Positions 24,799 through 33,160 of a stretch of DNA of 64,000 bases are shown here, piece after piece. Source of the DNA: Clostridium_X cadaveris (lineage in GTDB: Bacteria > Bacillota > Clostridia > Clostridiales > Clostridiaceae); assembly GCF_039521325.1 (NCBI RefSeq), contig NZ_BAAACD010000029.1; one strand, given 5' to 3'. Positions within the stretch are counted from its first letter, which is position 1, and each line of letters begins with the position of its first letter. Both the position numbers and the translations under genes were made by a program. The notes beneath the pieces are model-generated. The model saw only the letters and a program-made list of their open reading frames with translations. It did not search any database and was not told where the DNA came from.

Positions 24799-25743
24799 AT
24801 GATAAAAAATATGAGAACAAAGGATCTTATTAAACTATTACCTGTTACCATAGCTAAAGAAATAGAAACATCAGAAATTAATTTTAAAACAATACAAGAG
24901 ATAAGGGTAAAAATTGAAAAGCCCATAATAATAGAAGATGATATGGGAGAGCATATGCTTTCATATAATGTTACTAGAGATGATATGAAAGTATTAACTC
25001 AAAGAATAAGTAATTATTCTATTTATGCTTTTGAGGAAGAATTAAAGCAAGGATATATAACTATTGAAGGTGGACATCGTATTGGAATATCAGGAGATTG
25101 TGTCATAAAGGATGGCAGTGTAAAAACTATTAAAAATATATACTCATTAAATATGAGGATAAGTAGAGAAATAATAGGATGTGGACTGAAATACATTCCA
25201 TATATCATATCAAAAGGAAAAATATTAAATACAATAATAATATCTCCACCTAAGTGTGGAAAGACAACTATATTGAGAGACTTAGCCAGAATAATATCCA
25301 ATGGAGATAAAAACTTAAATTTGAATGGTAAAAAAGTTTCTATCATAGATGAAAGAAGCGAAATTGCGGGATGTTACAAAGGTGTTCCTCAGCTTGATGT
25401 GGGCTTAAGAACAGATATATATGATAACTGTATAAAAAGTGAAGGAATAATAATGGCTATAAGAGCTCTTTCACCAGAAGTAGTGATTTGTGATGAAATA
25501 GGAAAAAGTGTAGATATAGAAAGCTTAGTGCAAGCTTTAAACTCAGGAGTAAACGTAATAACTACTATTCATGGATTTAGTCTTCAAGATTTGTTTAATA
25601 GGCCTGTTTTTAAAGAGCTTATTGACAATAATGTTTTTAAAAGAGCCCTGATATTAAGCAATAGGACTGGGGTAGGAACTATAGAATCTATTTGGAATTT
25701 AGAGACTATGAAAGACCTATGGAAGGGGGAAAGCCATGATTAA
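24799..25743 (+). CDS. spoIIIAA: Stage III sporulation protein AA (ATPase)
   Basis: SpoIIIAA is the predicted ATPase that drives the SpoIIIA-SpoIIQ feeding channel between mother cell and forespore. The Walker A motif ISPPKCGKTTILRD is at about 148-161 and the Walker B-like VVICDEIG is near residue 230; it is related to secretion ATPases. The start is ATG 24799, since an in-frame TAG lies immediately upstream; GGAG is 10 bases before it. A stronger AGGAGGTGA lies about 30 bases upstream with no usable start after it. The gene overlaps spoIIIAB by 8 bases. Confidence 0.96.
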   Translation: MIKNMRTKDLIKLLPVTIAKEIETSEINFKTIQEIRVKIEKPIIIEDDMGEHMLSYNVTRDDMKVLTQRISNYSIYAFEEELKQGYITIEGGHRIGISGDCVIKDGSVKTIKNIYSLNMRISREIIGCGLKYIPYIISKGKILNTIIISPPKCGKTTILRDLARIISNGDKNLNLNGKKVSIIDERSEIAGCYKGVPQLDVGLRTDIYDNCIKSEGIIMAIRALSPEVVICDEIGKSVDIESLVQALNSGVNVITTIHGFSLQDLFNRPVFKELIDNNVFKRALILSNRTGVGTIESIWNLETMKDLWKGESHD

Positions 25744-26254
25744 ATTAGTTGGATTACTTATGATATTAATCTCTTGTTCTTTAGGAGGGATATTGTATGG
25801 AAGTATTTTTAAAAGAAGAGAAGATGAACTTAGAAAGGTTTATAGGAAAGTTATAGATTTAGAAAATAAGATTTTATACTCCAGAGAGCCTCTTCCTTAT
25901 GCTTTGACGGAAATAAGTGAGGGAGATTCTACGGAAGTAGGAGCAATATTTTTCAATTGTTCCCAAAAACTTTTAAACAATGAAGTGGATGATGTATATA
26001 GTGCTTTTTTAGAAAGTATCAATATGAGCAGAGATAAATTAACTCTTAAAGATGAGGATTTTAGAATTATTTTAGATATGTCAAAATCTCTAGGAAAACT
26101 TGACGAAGATGGACATAAAAAAATATTTCAATCATCATTAGCTTTATTAAAGAGAAACATGGAGGAAGCTCATGAATTAACTTTAAAAAATGGAAAGCTT
26201 TATAGATGTTTAGGCATTTCAGTAGGGCTTGTGATAGTAATAATATTCATTTAA
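25736..26254 (+). CDS. spoIIIAB: Stage III sporulation protein AB
   Basis: This 172-residue protein has hydrophobic segments at both ends (residues 1-20 and 153-172) and a helical middle with HELTLKNGKLYRCLG near the C-terminus. It matches SpoIIIAB, which has a GspF-like helical domain that probably couples the ATPase to the membrane complex. Its ATG overlaps the spoIIIAA stop by 8 bases. Confidence 0.93.
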   Translation: MIKLVGLLMILISCSLGGILYGSIFKRREDELRKVYRKVIDLENKILYSREPLPYALTEISEGDSTEVGAIFFNCSQKLLNNEVDDVYSAFLESINMSRDKLTLKDEDFRIILDMSKSLGKLDEDGHKKIFQSSLALLKRNMEEAHELTLKNGKLYRCLGISVGLVIVIIFI

Positions 26255-26276
26255 AGAGATGTGAGGTGGGATTAAA

Positions 26277-26474
26277 ATGTTGGATGTAGGATTATTATTC
26301 AAATTAGGTGGAGTAGGAATACTTATAGTAATTTTAGATAAGGTATTAAAAAGCAGTGGTAAAGATGACATAGCAGTTATAACTAATATAGCTGGCGTGG
26401 TTATAATACTCCTTATGGTAGTATCCTTAATTGCAAGATTATTTGACTCAGTAAGGACTATGTTTCAGTTATAG
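26277..26474 (+). CDS. spoIIIAC: Stage III sporulation protein AC
   Basis: This 65-residue membrane protein has two hydrophobic helices and is the usual length for SpoIIIAC. It has the KVLKSSGKDDIA motif between helices, shared with SpoIIIAD. A GAGGTGGG site precedes the ATG. It lies 22 bases after spoIIIAB and 8 before spoIIIAD. Confidence 0.93.
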   Translation: MLDVGLLFKLGGVGILIVILDKVLKSSGKDDIAVITNIAGVVIILLMVVSLIARLFDSVRTMFQL

Positions 26475-26482
26475 GAGGAATT

Positions 26483-26866
26483 ATGGATATAGTAAAAATA
26501 TGCCTTTTTGCATTAGTAGCTCTCTTTGTATATCTGATTTTTAAAGGACGAAGGGATGATGTGGCAGTATTTATACCTATCGTAGCGGGAGCACTTATAT
26601 TTATTGCACTGATTCCTCAAATTTCAAGTGTAATTTCATTTATGCAAAACTTAGCATCAAAAGCAAATATAGACACTATGTATATAGGAACTGTAATGAA
26701 GATAATAGCTATAGCATATATAGCATCATTTTGCAGTGAATTATGTAAAGATGCCGGCTCAGGTAGTCTAGCATCTAAGATAGAATTTTCAGGTAAAATA
26801 TTGATATTGGTTTTAGCCGTACCTATTTTAATGGCAGTGCTAGATTCAATACTTAAGATTATGTAG
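26483..26866 (+). CDS. spoIIIAD: Stage III sporulation protein AD
   Basis: SpoIIIAD is a 127-residue membrane protein with four hydrophobic segments and the SELCKDAGSGSLASKIEFSG motif. It is part of the mother-cell membrane platform of the feeding channel. The ribosome binding site is AGGAGG. Confidence 0.94.
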   Translation: MDIVKICLFALVALFVYLIFKGRRDDVAVFIPIVAGALIFIALIPQISSVISFMQNLASKANIDTMYIGTVMKIIAIAYIASFCSELCKDAGSGSLASKIEFSGKILILVLAVPILMAVLDSILKIM

Positions 26867-26873
26867 GTGAGAT

Positions 26874-28028
26874 ATGAAAAAAAAGATTCTTATATTTAGT
26901 TTCATTTTTATCGTTCTTATTGGAGTTAGAGCAGGAGCATCTACAGAAGGCACTATAGATAGTGATACACAGAATAAAATTAGTAATCTATATAACTACA
27001 TAACAAATTTAAAACTAGAGGAAGAGCTCTTTAACGATATGACTCCAAAGGAATTTGTGGAATATATAGTTAAAAATGGTGAAGCTCCATATACCATGAA
27101 AGACTATGTAAGCATAATAACAAAGTACTTTTTCAAAGAATTAAGTGCTACCATGAAAATAATGATTTCAATTATAATAGTTGGACTTTTATGCGGACTA
27201 CTTAAAAATTTACAAGGTGCATTCAGCAGTGAAAAACTGTGCGATATAGCATATTTTGCATGCTATGGCGTATTGATAGTGCTTCTATCAAAAGGCTTTT
27301 TAATGGCTATAGGAATAGCAAAGGATGCCATAGGAAATATAACTAATTTAATGGCGGCACTTATTCCAGTTCTTTTCAGCCTTATAATAGGCGTTGGCGG
27401 AGTAAGTCAGGTAGCAACATTAGATCCATTAGTCTTAGTTGTGGTCAATATAGTTCCAAGGATATATGTGACCTTTATAATACCTCTAATACTTATGGGA
27501 TTTGTACTAAGCTTTGTAAACAATATATCGAAGGACTACAAGATATCTAAATTGACTAAGTTATGTAAACAAGCTGTGCTGTGGGCTCAAGGAATAATAA
27601 TGACAATATTTATTGGTATTGTGACAGTGAGAGGAATTACATCTAGCACATTAGATGCAGTGACAGCAAAGACAGCTAAATTTGCTGTAGATAATTTTAT
27701 TCCTGTAGTTGGGAAGGCTCTTTCTGATGCTGTGGCTACAGTTGCAGGATATTCATTAATACTCAAAAATGCAATAAGTACATTAGGGCTTATTTTGATT
27801 ATATTTATAATTTTAGTACCTATAATAAAATTGTTTTTAACATCAATAATATACAAATTGACTGCTTCTCTTTTAGAGCCGGTTAGTGAGAATAGAATAA
27901 CGGATTGCATAACATCAGCAGGAGACTCATTAATTTTAATAATGTCATGTCTTATCTGTATATCGGTTATGTTTTTTATAATGATATCAATAATGGCATC
28001 AGCAGGTCAGTTCTTACTCGGTACTTAA
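26874..28028 (+). CDS. spoIIIAE: Stage III sporulation protein AE
   Basis: This 384-residue polytopic membrane protein starts with a cleavable-looking signal sequence (ends near GARAGAS) and has seven or eight further hydrophobic helices. Conserved segments include NLMAALIPVLFSLII and LLEPVSENRITDCI. Length and gene order identify SpoIIIAE. It starts 7 bases after spoIIIAD. Confidence 0.95.
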   Translation: MKKKILIFSFIFIVLIGVRAGASTEGTIDSDTQNKISNLYNYITNLKLEEELFNDMTPKEFVEYIVKNGEAPYTMKDYVSIITKYFFKELSATMKIMISIIIVGLLCGLLKNLQGAFSSEKLCDIAYFACYGVLIVLLSKGFLMAIGIAKDAIGNITNLMAALIPVLFSLIIGVGGVSQVATLDPLVLVVVNIVPRIYVTFIIPLILMGFVLSFVNNISKDYKISKLTKLCKQAVLWAQGIIMTIFIGIVTVRGITSSTLDAVTAKTAKFAVDNFIPVVGKALSDAVATVAGYSLILKNAISTLGLILIIFIILVPIIKLFLTSIIYKLTASLLEPVSENRITDCITSAGDSLILIMSCLICISVMFFIMISIMASAGQFLLGT

Positions 28029-28041
28029 AAAGGAGGAAACT

Positions 28042-28620
28042 ATGGAAGGATTAAAAACTTGGATAACCACTATATGTGCTGGAGTCTTTTTTATAACTGC
28101 TGTAGAAATGATACTTCCAGACAACTCTTTGAAGAAATATGCAAAATTTGTTCTTGGCTTGATATTAATGATTATAATAATAAATCCTTTAATAAAAATT
28201 TTAAATGGAACAGATATAAATGTATCCTCATATTTGAATGAGTATGAGAATATACTTGAGAATGAAGAGGAAAAATCCATGAAACAAAAGTCAAATAGCA
28301 TTAAAAACACTCAAGCTGTCTTTGAAAAAAACATAGAGAGGATAACCTTAAAAACTTTAAAAGAAAATTATCCTAAGGATAACTTTGAAATAACTGTAAA
28401 GACAAAATATGATAAAGAAGAAAATATATTTTCTATAGAATCAATCAATATACTATTTGATGAAGGTGGAGTTAAACCTGTTAAAAAGGTTGAAATAAAC
28501 AAAAATACTGATGAAAATGGCGGCAATAAAGAGATAGACAATAAAAAGATGAAAGAGCTCATAGAAAAGACATTAAATATAGAGGAAAAAGCTATTCACA
28601 TTTATAGCACAGATAAATAA
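28042..28620 (+). CDS. spoIIIAF: Stage III sporulation protein AF
   Basis: The 192-residue protein has two N-terminal membrane helices with YAKFVLGLILMIIIINPL, followed by a coiled coil and a ring-building domain related to that of SpoIIIAG. An AGGAGG site lies upstream. It is 13 bases after spoIIIAE and 12 before spoIIIAG. Confidence 0.93.
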   Translation: MEGLKTWITTICAGVFFITAVEMILPDNSLKKYAKFVLGLILMIIIINPLIKILNGTDINVSSYLNEYENILENEEEKSMKQKSNSIKNTQAVFEKNIERITLKTLKENYPKDNFEITVKTKYDKEENIFSIESINILFDEGGVKPVKKVEINKNTDENGGNKEIDNKKMKELIEKTLNIEEKAIHIYSTDK

Positions 28621-28632
28621 GGGGGGTGCCTT

Positions 28633-29241
28633 ATGAATATTAAAAAAATTATACAAAATTTAGAGAGTAAAAGTTTAAAGAAAAATTTTTATAATCTATT
28701 AATAGTTTTACTTATAGGTGTTTTAATAATTCTAGTAAGTAGCTTCTTCACCAATGACAAGAAAAGTGCTGCTGCAATAGCAAAAAAAGAAACATCTAAA
28801 GAAGAAAATGTTATTAAAGAACAAGAAGTTAATGATGTTTTAAGTAGTTATGAAGCTAGTCAAAAAGATCAACTTAAAACTATATTATCATCTATAGAGG
28901 GTGTAGGAAAGGTAGAGGTAATGCTTACATTAGAAAGTACTTCGGAAAAGGTTCCAGCTGTGGACGTCACAAAGTCTACAACTAATACTAATGAAAAAGA
29001 TAATTCTGGTGGTACAAGAGAAAATGTTCAGCAAAACGATGGTACAAAAATAGTTATGTCAAATACAGGAGATACCAATACACCTTTAATATTAAAGGTT
29101 TTAAATCCTAAGATAAATGGAGTTGTTATAGTTGCAGAAGGTGGAGAAAATAAAACTTTACAATATAACATCATAAAAACTGTATCAACCCTATATAATA
29201 TTCCAGAACATAAAGTAAGCGTATTTTCTATGAAGAAGTAG
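28633..29241 (+). CDS. spoIIIAG: Stage III sporulation protein AG
   Basis: SpoIIIAG forms the large ring of the feeding channel in the intermembrane space. The 202-residue protein has one membrane helix (about 22-42), a polar linker, and a ring-building motif domain with SSIEGVGKVEVMLTLEST. A Gly/Asn/Thr-rich insertion follows (about 115-140) and corresponds to the beta-triangle insert. The ribosome binding site is GGGGGG. It precedes spoIIIAH in the same operon. Confidence 0.94.
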   Translation: MNIKKIIQNLESKSLKKNFYNLLIVLLIGVLIILVSSFFTNDKKSAAAIAKKETSKEENVIKEQEVNDVLSSYEASQKDQLKTILSSIEGVGKVEVMLTLESTSEKVPAVDVTKSTTNTNEKDNSGGTRENVQQNDGTKIVMSNTGDTNTPLILKVLNPKINGVVIVAEGGENKTLQYNIIKTVSTLYNIPEHKVSVFSMKK

Positions 29242-29283
29242 AATATAATTTAGTATCAATATAAATAAGTGGGAGGAGATCAT

Positions 29284-29784
29284 ATGAATAAAAAACAAGC
29301 TGGCATAATATTAGCTTTACTTGCATTAATAGTGATAGCAGGAGTTGCAGCTACAAAGGTTAATGGGCCTATGGGGGATGTGGCTGACTCTGATTGGAAC
29401 TTTGGTCAAACTACAGCATCTGTAGAAGAGAACAAAGAAGAAAATTATTTTGATGAGCAAAGAACTCAAAAGATAACCAAGGATTCTGAATCAGTAGAAG
29501 CTTTAAAGACAATAATGAACAATGAAAAGGTTCCAAGTGAAGAAAGAGCTAGTGCAGCTAAAAAGCAAGAAGTTTTAATAACTAAATCTAATAATGAAAA
29601 CAGAATAGAAACTACTTTAAAAACTAAGGGTTTCAAAGATGTGCTTTGTATAATCGAAGAAGATAAGGTTAGAGTTATAGTTAAAAGTTCTGAAGAGTTA
29701 ACAGCACAGCAAAGACAACAAATTCAAGAAGTTGCAACAAGCATATCAAAACTACCAATGGTAGAAATAGAACAAAAAAAATAA
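29284..29784 (+). CDS. spoIIIAH: Stage III sporulation protein AH
   Basis: SpoIIIAH spans the mother-cell membrane and pairs with forespore SpoIIQ. The 166-residue protein has one N-terminal helix, a charged linker and a C-terminal ring-building (YscJ-like) domain with KTKGFKDVLCIIEEDKVRV. The start at ATG 29284 is preceded by GGGAGGAG; an upstream GTG at 29269 overlaps that site. It is the last gene of the operon and is followed by a terminator. Confidence 0.94.
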   Translation: MNKKQAGIILALLALIVIAGVAATKVNGPMGDVADSDWNFGQTTASVEENKEENYFDEQRTQKITKDSESVEALKTIMNNEKVPSEERASAAKKQEVLITKSNNENRIETTLKTKGFKDVLCIIEEDKVRVIVKSSEELTAQQRQQIQEVATSISKLPMVEIEQKK

Positions 29785-29798
29785 GTATATATTTATAG

Positions 29799-29834
29799 AT
29801 AAGTGGTAAGACTAAAATCTTACCACTTATTTAT
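29799..29834 (+). terminator. Terminator of spoIIIA operon
   Basis: ATAAGTGGTAAGA (29799-29811) pairs perfectly with TCTTACCACTTAT (29818-29830), followed by a short T-rich tract. Confidence 0.82.
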
Positions 29835-29859
29835 GTTCTTAAACAACATAAATAATTAA

Positions 29860-29888
29860 TTGTAAAAACATAATCTATTTGATATAAT
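29860..29888 (+). promoter_or_regulatory. Sigma-A type promoter for Asp23-family gene
   Basis: TTGTAA (29860-29865) and TATAAT (29883-29888) are spaced by 17 bases; the coding start is 50 bases downstream. Confidence 0.72.
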
Positions 29889-29937
29889 AAGTTTATGATT
29901 AACAAGTTTTGCTATGCAAAAGTAGGAGGGTTGTTCT

Positions 29938-30327
29938 ATGAATGAAGTAAAAAAGGAAGACTCCAACATAGGCATTGTTAAAATATCAGATGATGTTGTT
30001 AGTGTGATAGCCTCCATTGCAACATCAGAGATAACTGGTGTGGCTAGTACTGATGCAGGAATGGTAGGTAGTATTGCTCACATGGTAACAGGTAAGAAGA
30101 GCAATACAAAGGGTGTTAAAGTAGCAGTTGGAGAAAAAGATGCTTCTATAGATATTGCTATTGCAGTTGAATATGGAATTAAAATTCCAGAGATAGTAAG
30201 CCAAGTTCAGGATAATGTAAAGAAAACTGTTGAAACCATGACTGGTCTTTCGGTAGCTGCTGTTAATGTTTATGTTCAGAGCATTATTTTAAAAAAACCA
30301 TCACAAAATAATCCAGAAACAAAATAA
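29938..30327 (+). CDS. Asp23/Gls24 family envelope stress protein (YqhY-like)
   Basis: This 129-residue protein has the Asp23/Gls24 domain with the typical IVKISDDVVSVIASIATSEI start and the VQDNVKKTVETMTGL helix. In Bacillus the counterpart YqhY lies next to accBC and nusB, and its loss disturbs acetyl-CoA carboxylase balance. Here it lies between spoIIIAH and nusB, a similar neighbourhood. It has its own promoter and terminator, so it is expressed apart from the sporulation operon. Confidence 0.9.
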   Translation: MNEVKKEDSNIGIVKISDDVVSVIASIATSEITGVASTDAGMVGSIAHMVTGKKSNTKGVKVAVGEKDASIDIAIAVEYGIKIPEIVSQVQDNVKKTVETMTGLSVAAVNVYVQSIILKKPSQNNPETK

Positions 30328-30333
30328 TCATGG

Positions 30334-30367
30334 GCACCCTCTGAAATCAGAGGGTGCTAATTATTTG
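30334..30367 (+). terminator. Terminator after Asp23-family gene
   Basis: GCACCCTCTGA (30334-30344) pairs with TCAGAGGGTGC (30347-30357); the strong stem is followed by only a weak T tract (TAATTATTTG). Confidence 0.72.
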
Positions 30368-30474
30368 ATAATGTATGAATTTTTAGGAAACAAAGTGTAT
30401 TTTTAAAATAAATACGTTGATAATAATAATAATATAGTATAATTTATAATAGAGTATATCACTAGGAGGACACT

Positions 30475-30879
30475 ATGAGTAGAAAAAGATCAAGAGAAGT
30501 AGCAATGGAGTTATTATTTGAAAATAGCATAAAAAAAGAGAAACCAGAAGAAATAATTGAAAACTTCTTAGAAAATACTGAGTATGATATAGAAAACTTA
30601 GACATGACATACATAAGAGATATATTATCAGGAATAGAAAGCAATATATCGCAAATAGATGAGACTATAGAAAAGTATCTAGTAAAATGGAAGCTTTCTA
30701 GAATATCAAAAGTAAATCTTTCTATTTTAAGACTTGCAACCTATGAGATATTATTTGATGATAAAATTCCATTTAGAGTTTCAATTAACGAAGCATTAGA
30801 CTTGACAAGAAGATATTCCGATGAAAGTTCAGTTGCTTTTGTAAATGGAGTTTTAGATAAAATTTCAAAAAATAAATAG
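30475..30879 (+). CDS. nusB: Transcription antitermination protein NusB
   Basis: NusB joins NusE on boxA RNA to prevent early termination of rRNA transcription. The 134-residue all-helical protein begins MSRKRSREVAMELLFENS and ends with SINEALDLTRRYSDESSVAFVNGVLDK, both family signatures. A TTGATA (30417) and TATAAT (30438) 15 bases apart may be the promoter. It starts a run of ten closely spaced genes to recN. Confidence 0.95.
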   Translation: MSRKRSREVAMELLFENSIKKEKPEEIIENFLENTEYDIENLDMTYIRDILSGIESNISQIDETIEKYLVKWKLSRISKVNLSILRLATYEILFDDKIPFRVSINEALDLTRRYSDESSVAFVNGVLDKISKNK

Positions 30880-30891
30880 GGGGAGATTCAA

Positions 30892-31767
30892 TTGGCACAG
30901 ACTATTGATGGAAGGGCTTATGCTAAAAACTTAAAGTCATCTATGAAAGATCAGATTACTAAGGCCATAAAAAGAGGGGTTAGACCGCCTTGCTTAGCAA
31001 CTGTATTAATATCAAATGATGGGGGTTCAGTATACTACGTAAACAACCAAAGAAAAGTCTGTGAAGAAATGGGAATTAACTTTAAACTTTTGAAATTAGA
31101 TGAAAATACAAATGAAGAAGAAGTTTTAAAGGTTATAGACAATTTGAATCAAGACGAAAATGTAGATGGTATTATGCTCCAGGTTCCACTTCCTAAAGGG
31201 CTTAATGAAAATTTTATAACTAATAGAATAAGTCCAGAAAAGGACGTTGATGGACTTACTGATTTAAACACCGGAAAGTTTTATAGAGGTGAAAAGGCAT
31301 TTGTCCCTTGTACTCCTAGAAGTGCATTAGAACTTATTAAAAGCACCAATTGTGATATCAAGGGAAAGAAAGCTGTTGTACTTGGCAGAAGCAATATAGT
31401 TGGAAAGCCTATGTTTCAGCTTTTGTTAAATGAAAATGCCACTGTGACTGTATGTCATTCAAAAACTGTAAACATTAAAGAAATCTGTAGTGAAGCAGAT
31501 ATATTAGTAGTGGCTATTGGTAAACCTAAATTTGTAGATAATTCTTTTGTGAAAGAAGGGGCTATTGTAATTGATGTAGGAACATCATCATTAGATGGAA
31601 AGATATGTGGAGATGTTGACTTTGATAAAGTATACGATAAGGCATCATATATAACCCCAGTTCCAGGAGGCGTTGGAGCTTTAACTACAACTTTGTTGGT
31701 AAAAAATACATGTGAGGCATGGGAAAGAAATGTTTGTAAAAACTTTAACAGTATCAGCATTAAATAA
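30892..31767 (+). CDS. folD: Methylene-THF dehydrogenase FolD with altered cyclohydrolase site
   Basis: FolD normally has NADP-dependent 5,10-methylene-THF dehydrogenase and methenyl-THF cyclohydrolase activities. The 291-residue protein keeps the overall fold, QVPLPKG, EKDVDGLT and the nucleotide motif GRSNIVGKPM. In the catalytic YxxxK segment, however, it reads SVYYVNNQRKVC: the tyrosine is kept (Y49), but the residue matching E. coli K54 is Q53. That lysine is required for cyclohydrolase activity, so this enzyme is probably a dehydrogenase only. The start is TTG after AGGGGGAG. The end overlaps xseA. Confidence 0.93.
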   Translation: MAQTIDGRAYAKNLKSSMKDQITKAIKRGVRPPCLATVLISNDGGSVYYVNNQRKVCEEMGINFKLLKLDENTNEEEVLKVIDNLNQDENVDGIMLQVPLPKGLNENFITNRISPEKDVDGLTDLNTGKFYRGEKAFVPCTPRSALELIKSTNCDIKGKKAVVLGRSNIVGKPMFQLLLNENATVTVCHSKTVNIKEICSEADILVVAIGKPKFVDNSFVKEGAIVIDVGTSSLDGKICGDVDFDKVYDKASYITPVPGGVGALTTTLLVKNTCEAWERNVCKNFNSISIK

Positions 31768-32932
31768 TTATATCAAAAGAATTATTGATGGAGATGTTAT
31801 ATTAAACAATGTTTCATTAAAGGGAGAAATATCAAACTTTAAACTTCATAGTAGCGGACATATATATTTTTCTTTAAAAGATAATCTATCAAAAATAAAT
31901 TGCATAATGTTTAAAGATAAAGCTAAGAACATAGATTTTGATTTTAAGGAAGGTATGCAGGTAGAGGTATTAGGAAGAGTGAAGGTATATGATAGGGAAG
32001 GCGTATATCAGATGTATTGCGATAGCATAAAGATGTCTGGTATGGGCGATATATACTTGGCTTTTTTAGAGACGAAGAAAAAGCTTGAAGAAAAAGGTGT
32101 TTTTAGAGAAGAACATAAAAAGGCACTTCCTAAATTTCCTAAAAGAGTAGGAATAATAACTTCACCTACAGGCGCGGCTATAAAAGATATAATAAATGTG
32201 GCTAGACGTAGAAATAAGAGTACTGACCTTATAATATATCCAGCGTTGGTTCAAGGCAATGGAGCTATAGAAGAAATAAAAAAAGGTATAGAAGTACTAA
32301 ACTCAAAGCCAGATATAGATGTTATAATAATAGCACGTGGTGGAGGTGCTATTGAGGATTTAAAGGCATTTAATGATGAAAGTCTTGCTATGTCTATATA
32401 TAAATCTAAAAAGCCTATAGTTACAGGTATAGGACATGAGATAGACTTTACCATAGCTGATTTTGTTGCAGACAGAAGGGCTTCAACACCTTCTGCTGCA
32501 GCAGAAATAACAATTCCTTCCTTTGAAACTTTAGAAAATGAGATAAAGACATTAGAAGTATCATTAAAAAATACAATTAATTTTATGATAGATAAAAAGG
32601 TATCAGAGGTTAAAATTTTAGAAAATGAAATTATGAAATACAGCCCTGAAACATTTATAGTAAATCAGTACTATTTATTGGATACATTAAAAGAAAAATT
32701 AAATCATATGATTAAGAATAATTTATCCATTAAAAATTTAGAAATATCAAATATGTACGATAAACTTTCAAATAATAATCCGTTAAATATATTAAATAAA
32801 GGATATTCTATTGTAAAAAACGAAGAAGATCATGTATTGAATAGCAAAAACGATTTGAATGAAAATACATATATAAATATTATTTTTAAAGACGGAGATG
32901 TAAAAGGTGAATTTTCTCCAATTAAGGAGTGA
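31730..32932 (+). CDS. xseA: Exodeoxyribonuclease VII large subunit
   Basis: XseA is the nuclease subunit of ExoVII, which digests single-stranded DNA. The start at 31730 gives the family-typical MFVKTLTVSALNNYIKR. An OB-fold domain (about 1-100) is followed by the catalytic domain with GIITSPTGAAIKDI and ARGGGAIEDLKAFN (about 125-300) and a coiled coil at the C-terminus. The start lies inside folD (38-base overlap), with GGGAAAG as ribosome binding site. The length is 400 residues. Confidence 0.95.
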   Translation: MFVKTLTVSALNNYIKRIIDGDVILNNVSLKGEISNFKLHSSGHIYFSLKDNLSKINCIMFKDKAKNIDFDFKEGMQVEVLGRVKVYDREGVYQMYCDSIKMSGMGDIYLAFLETKKKLEEKGVFREEHKKALPKFPKRVGIITSPTGAAIKDIINVARRRNKSTDLIIYPALVQGNGAIEEIKKGIEVLNSKPDIDVIIIARGGGAIEDLKAFNDESLAMSIYKSKKPIVTGIGHEIDFTIADFVADRRASTPSAAAEITIPSFETLENEIKTLEVSLKNTINFMIDKKVSEVKILENEIMKYSPETFIVNQYYLLDTLKEKLNHMIKNNLSIKNLEISNMYDKLSNNNPLNILNKGYSIVKNEEDHVLNSKNDLNENTYINIIFKDGDVKGEFSPIKE

Positions 32933-32941
32933 TGAATTACT

Positions 32942-33160
32942 ATGGCGAAAAAGGCTGAAAAGTATGAAGATAATCTTGAAAAATTACGTGACATTGTAAA
33001 CATCATGGACAAAAACGAATTACCTTTAGAAGAGGCCATGAAAAAATATGAAGAAGGTATAAAGCTTTGTAATAAGCTTTATGCAACTTTAAAGAACTAT
33101 GAAGAAAAAATACTCATATTAAACAATGAGGATAAAGAAGAGGAATTTAAAGAGATATGA
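32942..33160 (+). CDS. xseB: Exodeoxyribonuclease VII small subunit
   Basis: This 72-residue helical protein with the signature YEDNLEKLRDIVNIMD and LPLEEAMKKYEEGIKL is the ExoVII small subunit, several copies of which bind the XseA coiled coil. It lies 9 bases after xseA and overlaps the prenyl synthase gene by 4 bases. Confidence 0.95.
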   Translation: MAKKAEKYEDNLEKLRDIVNIMDKNELPLEEAMKKYEEGIKLCNKLYATLKNYEEKILILNNEDKEEEFKEI

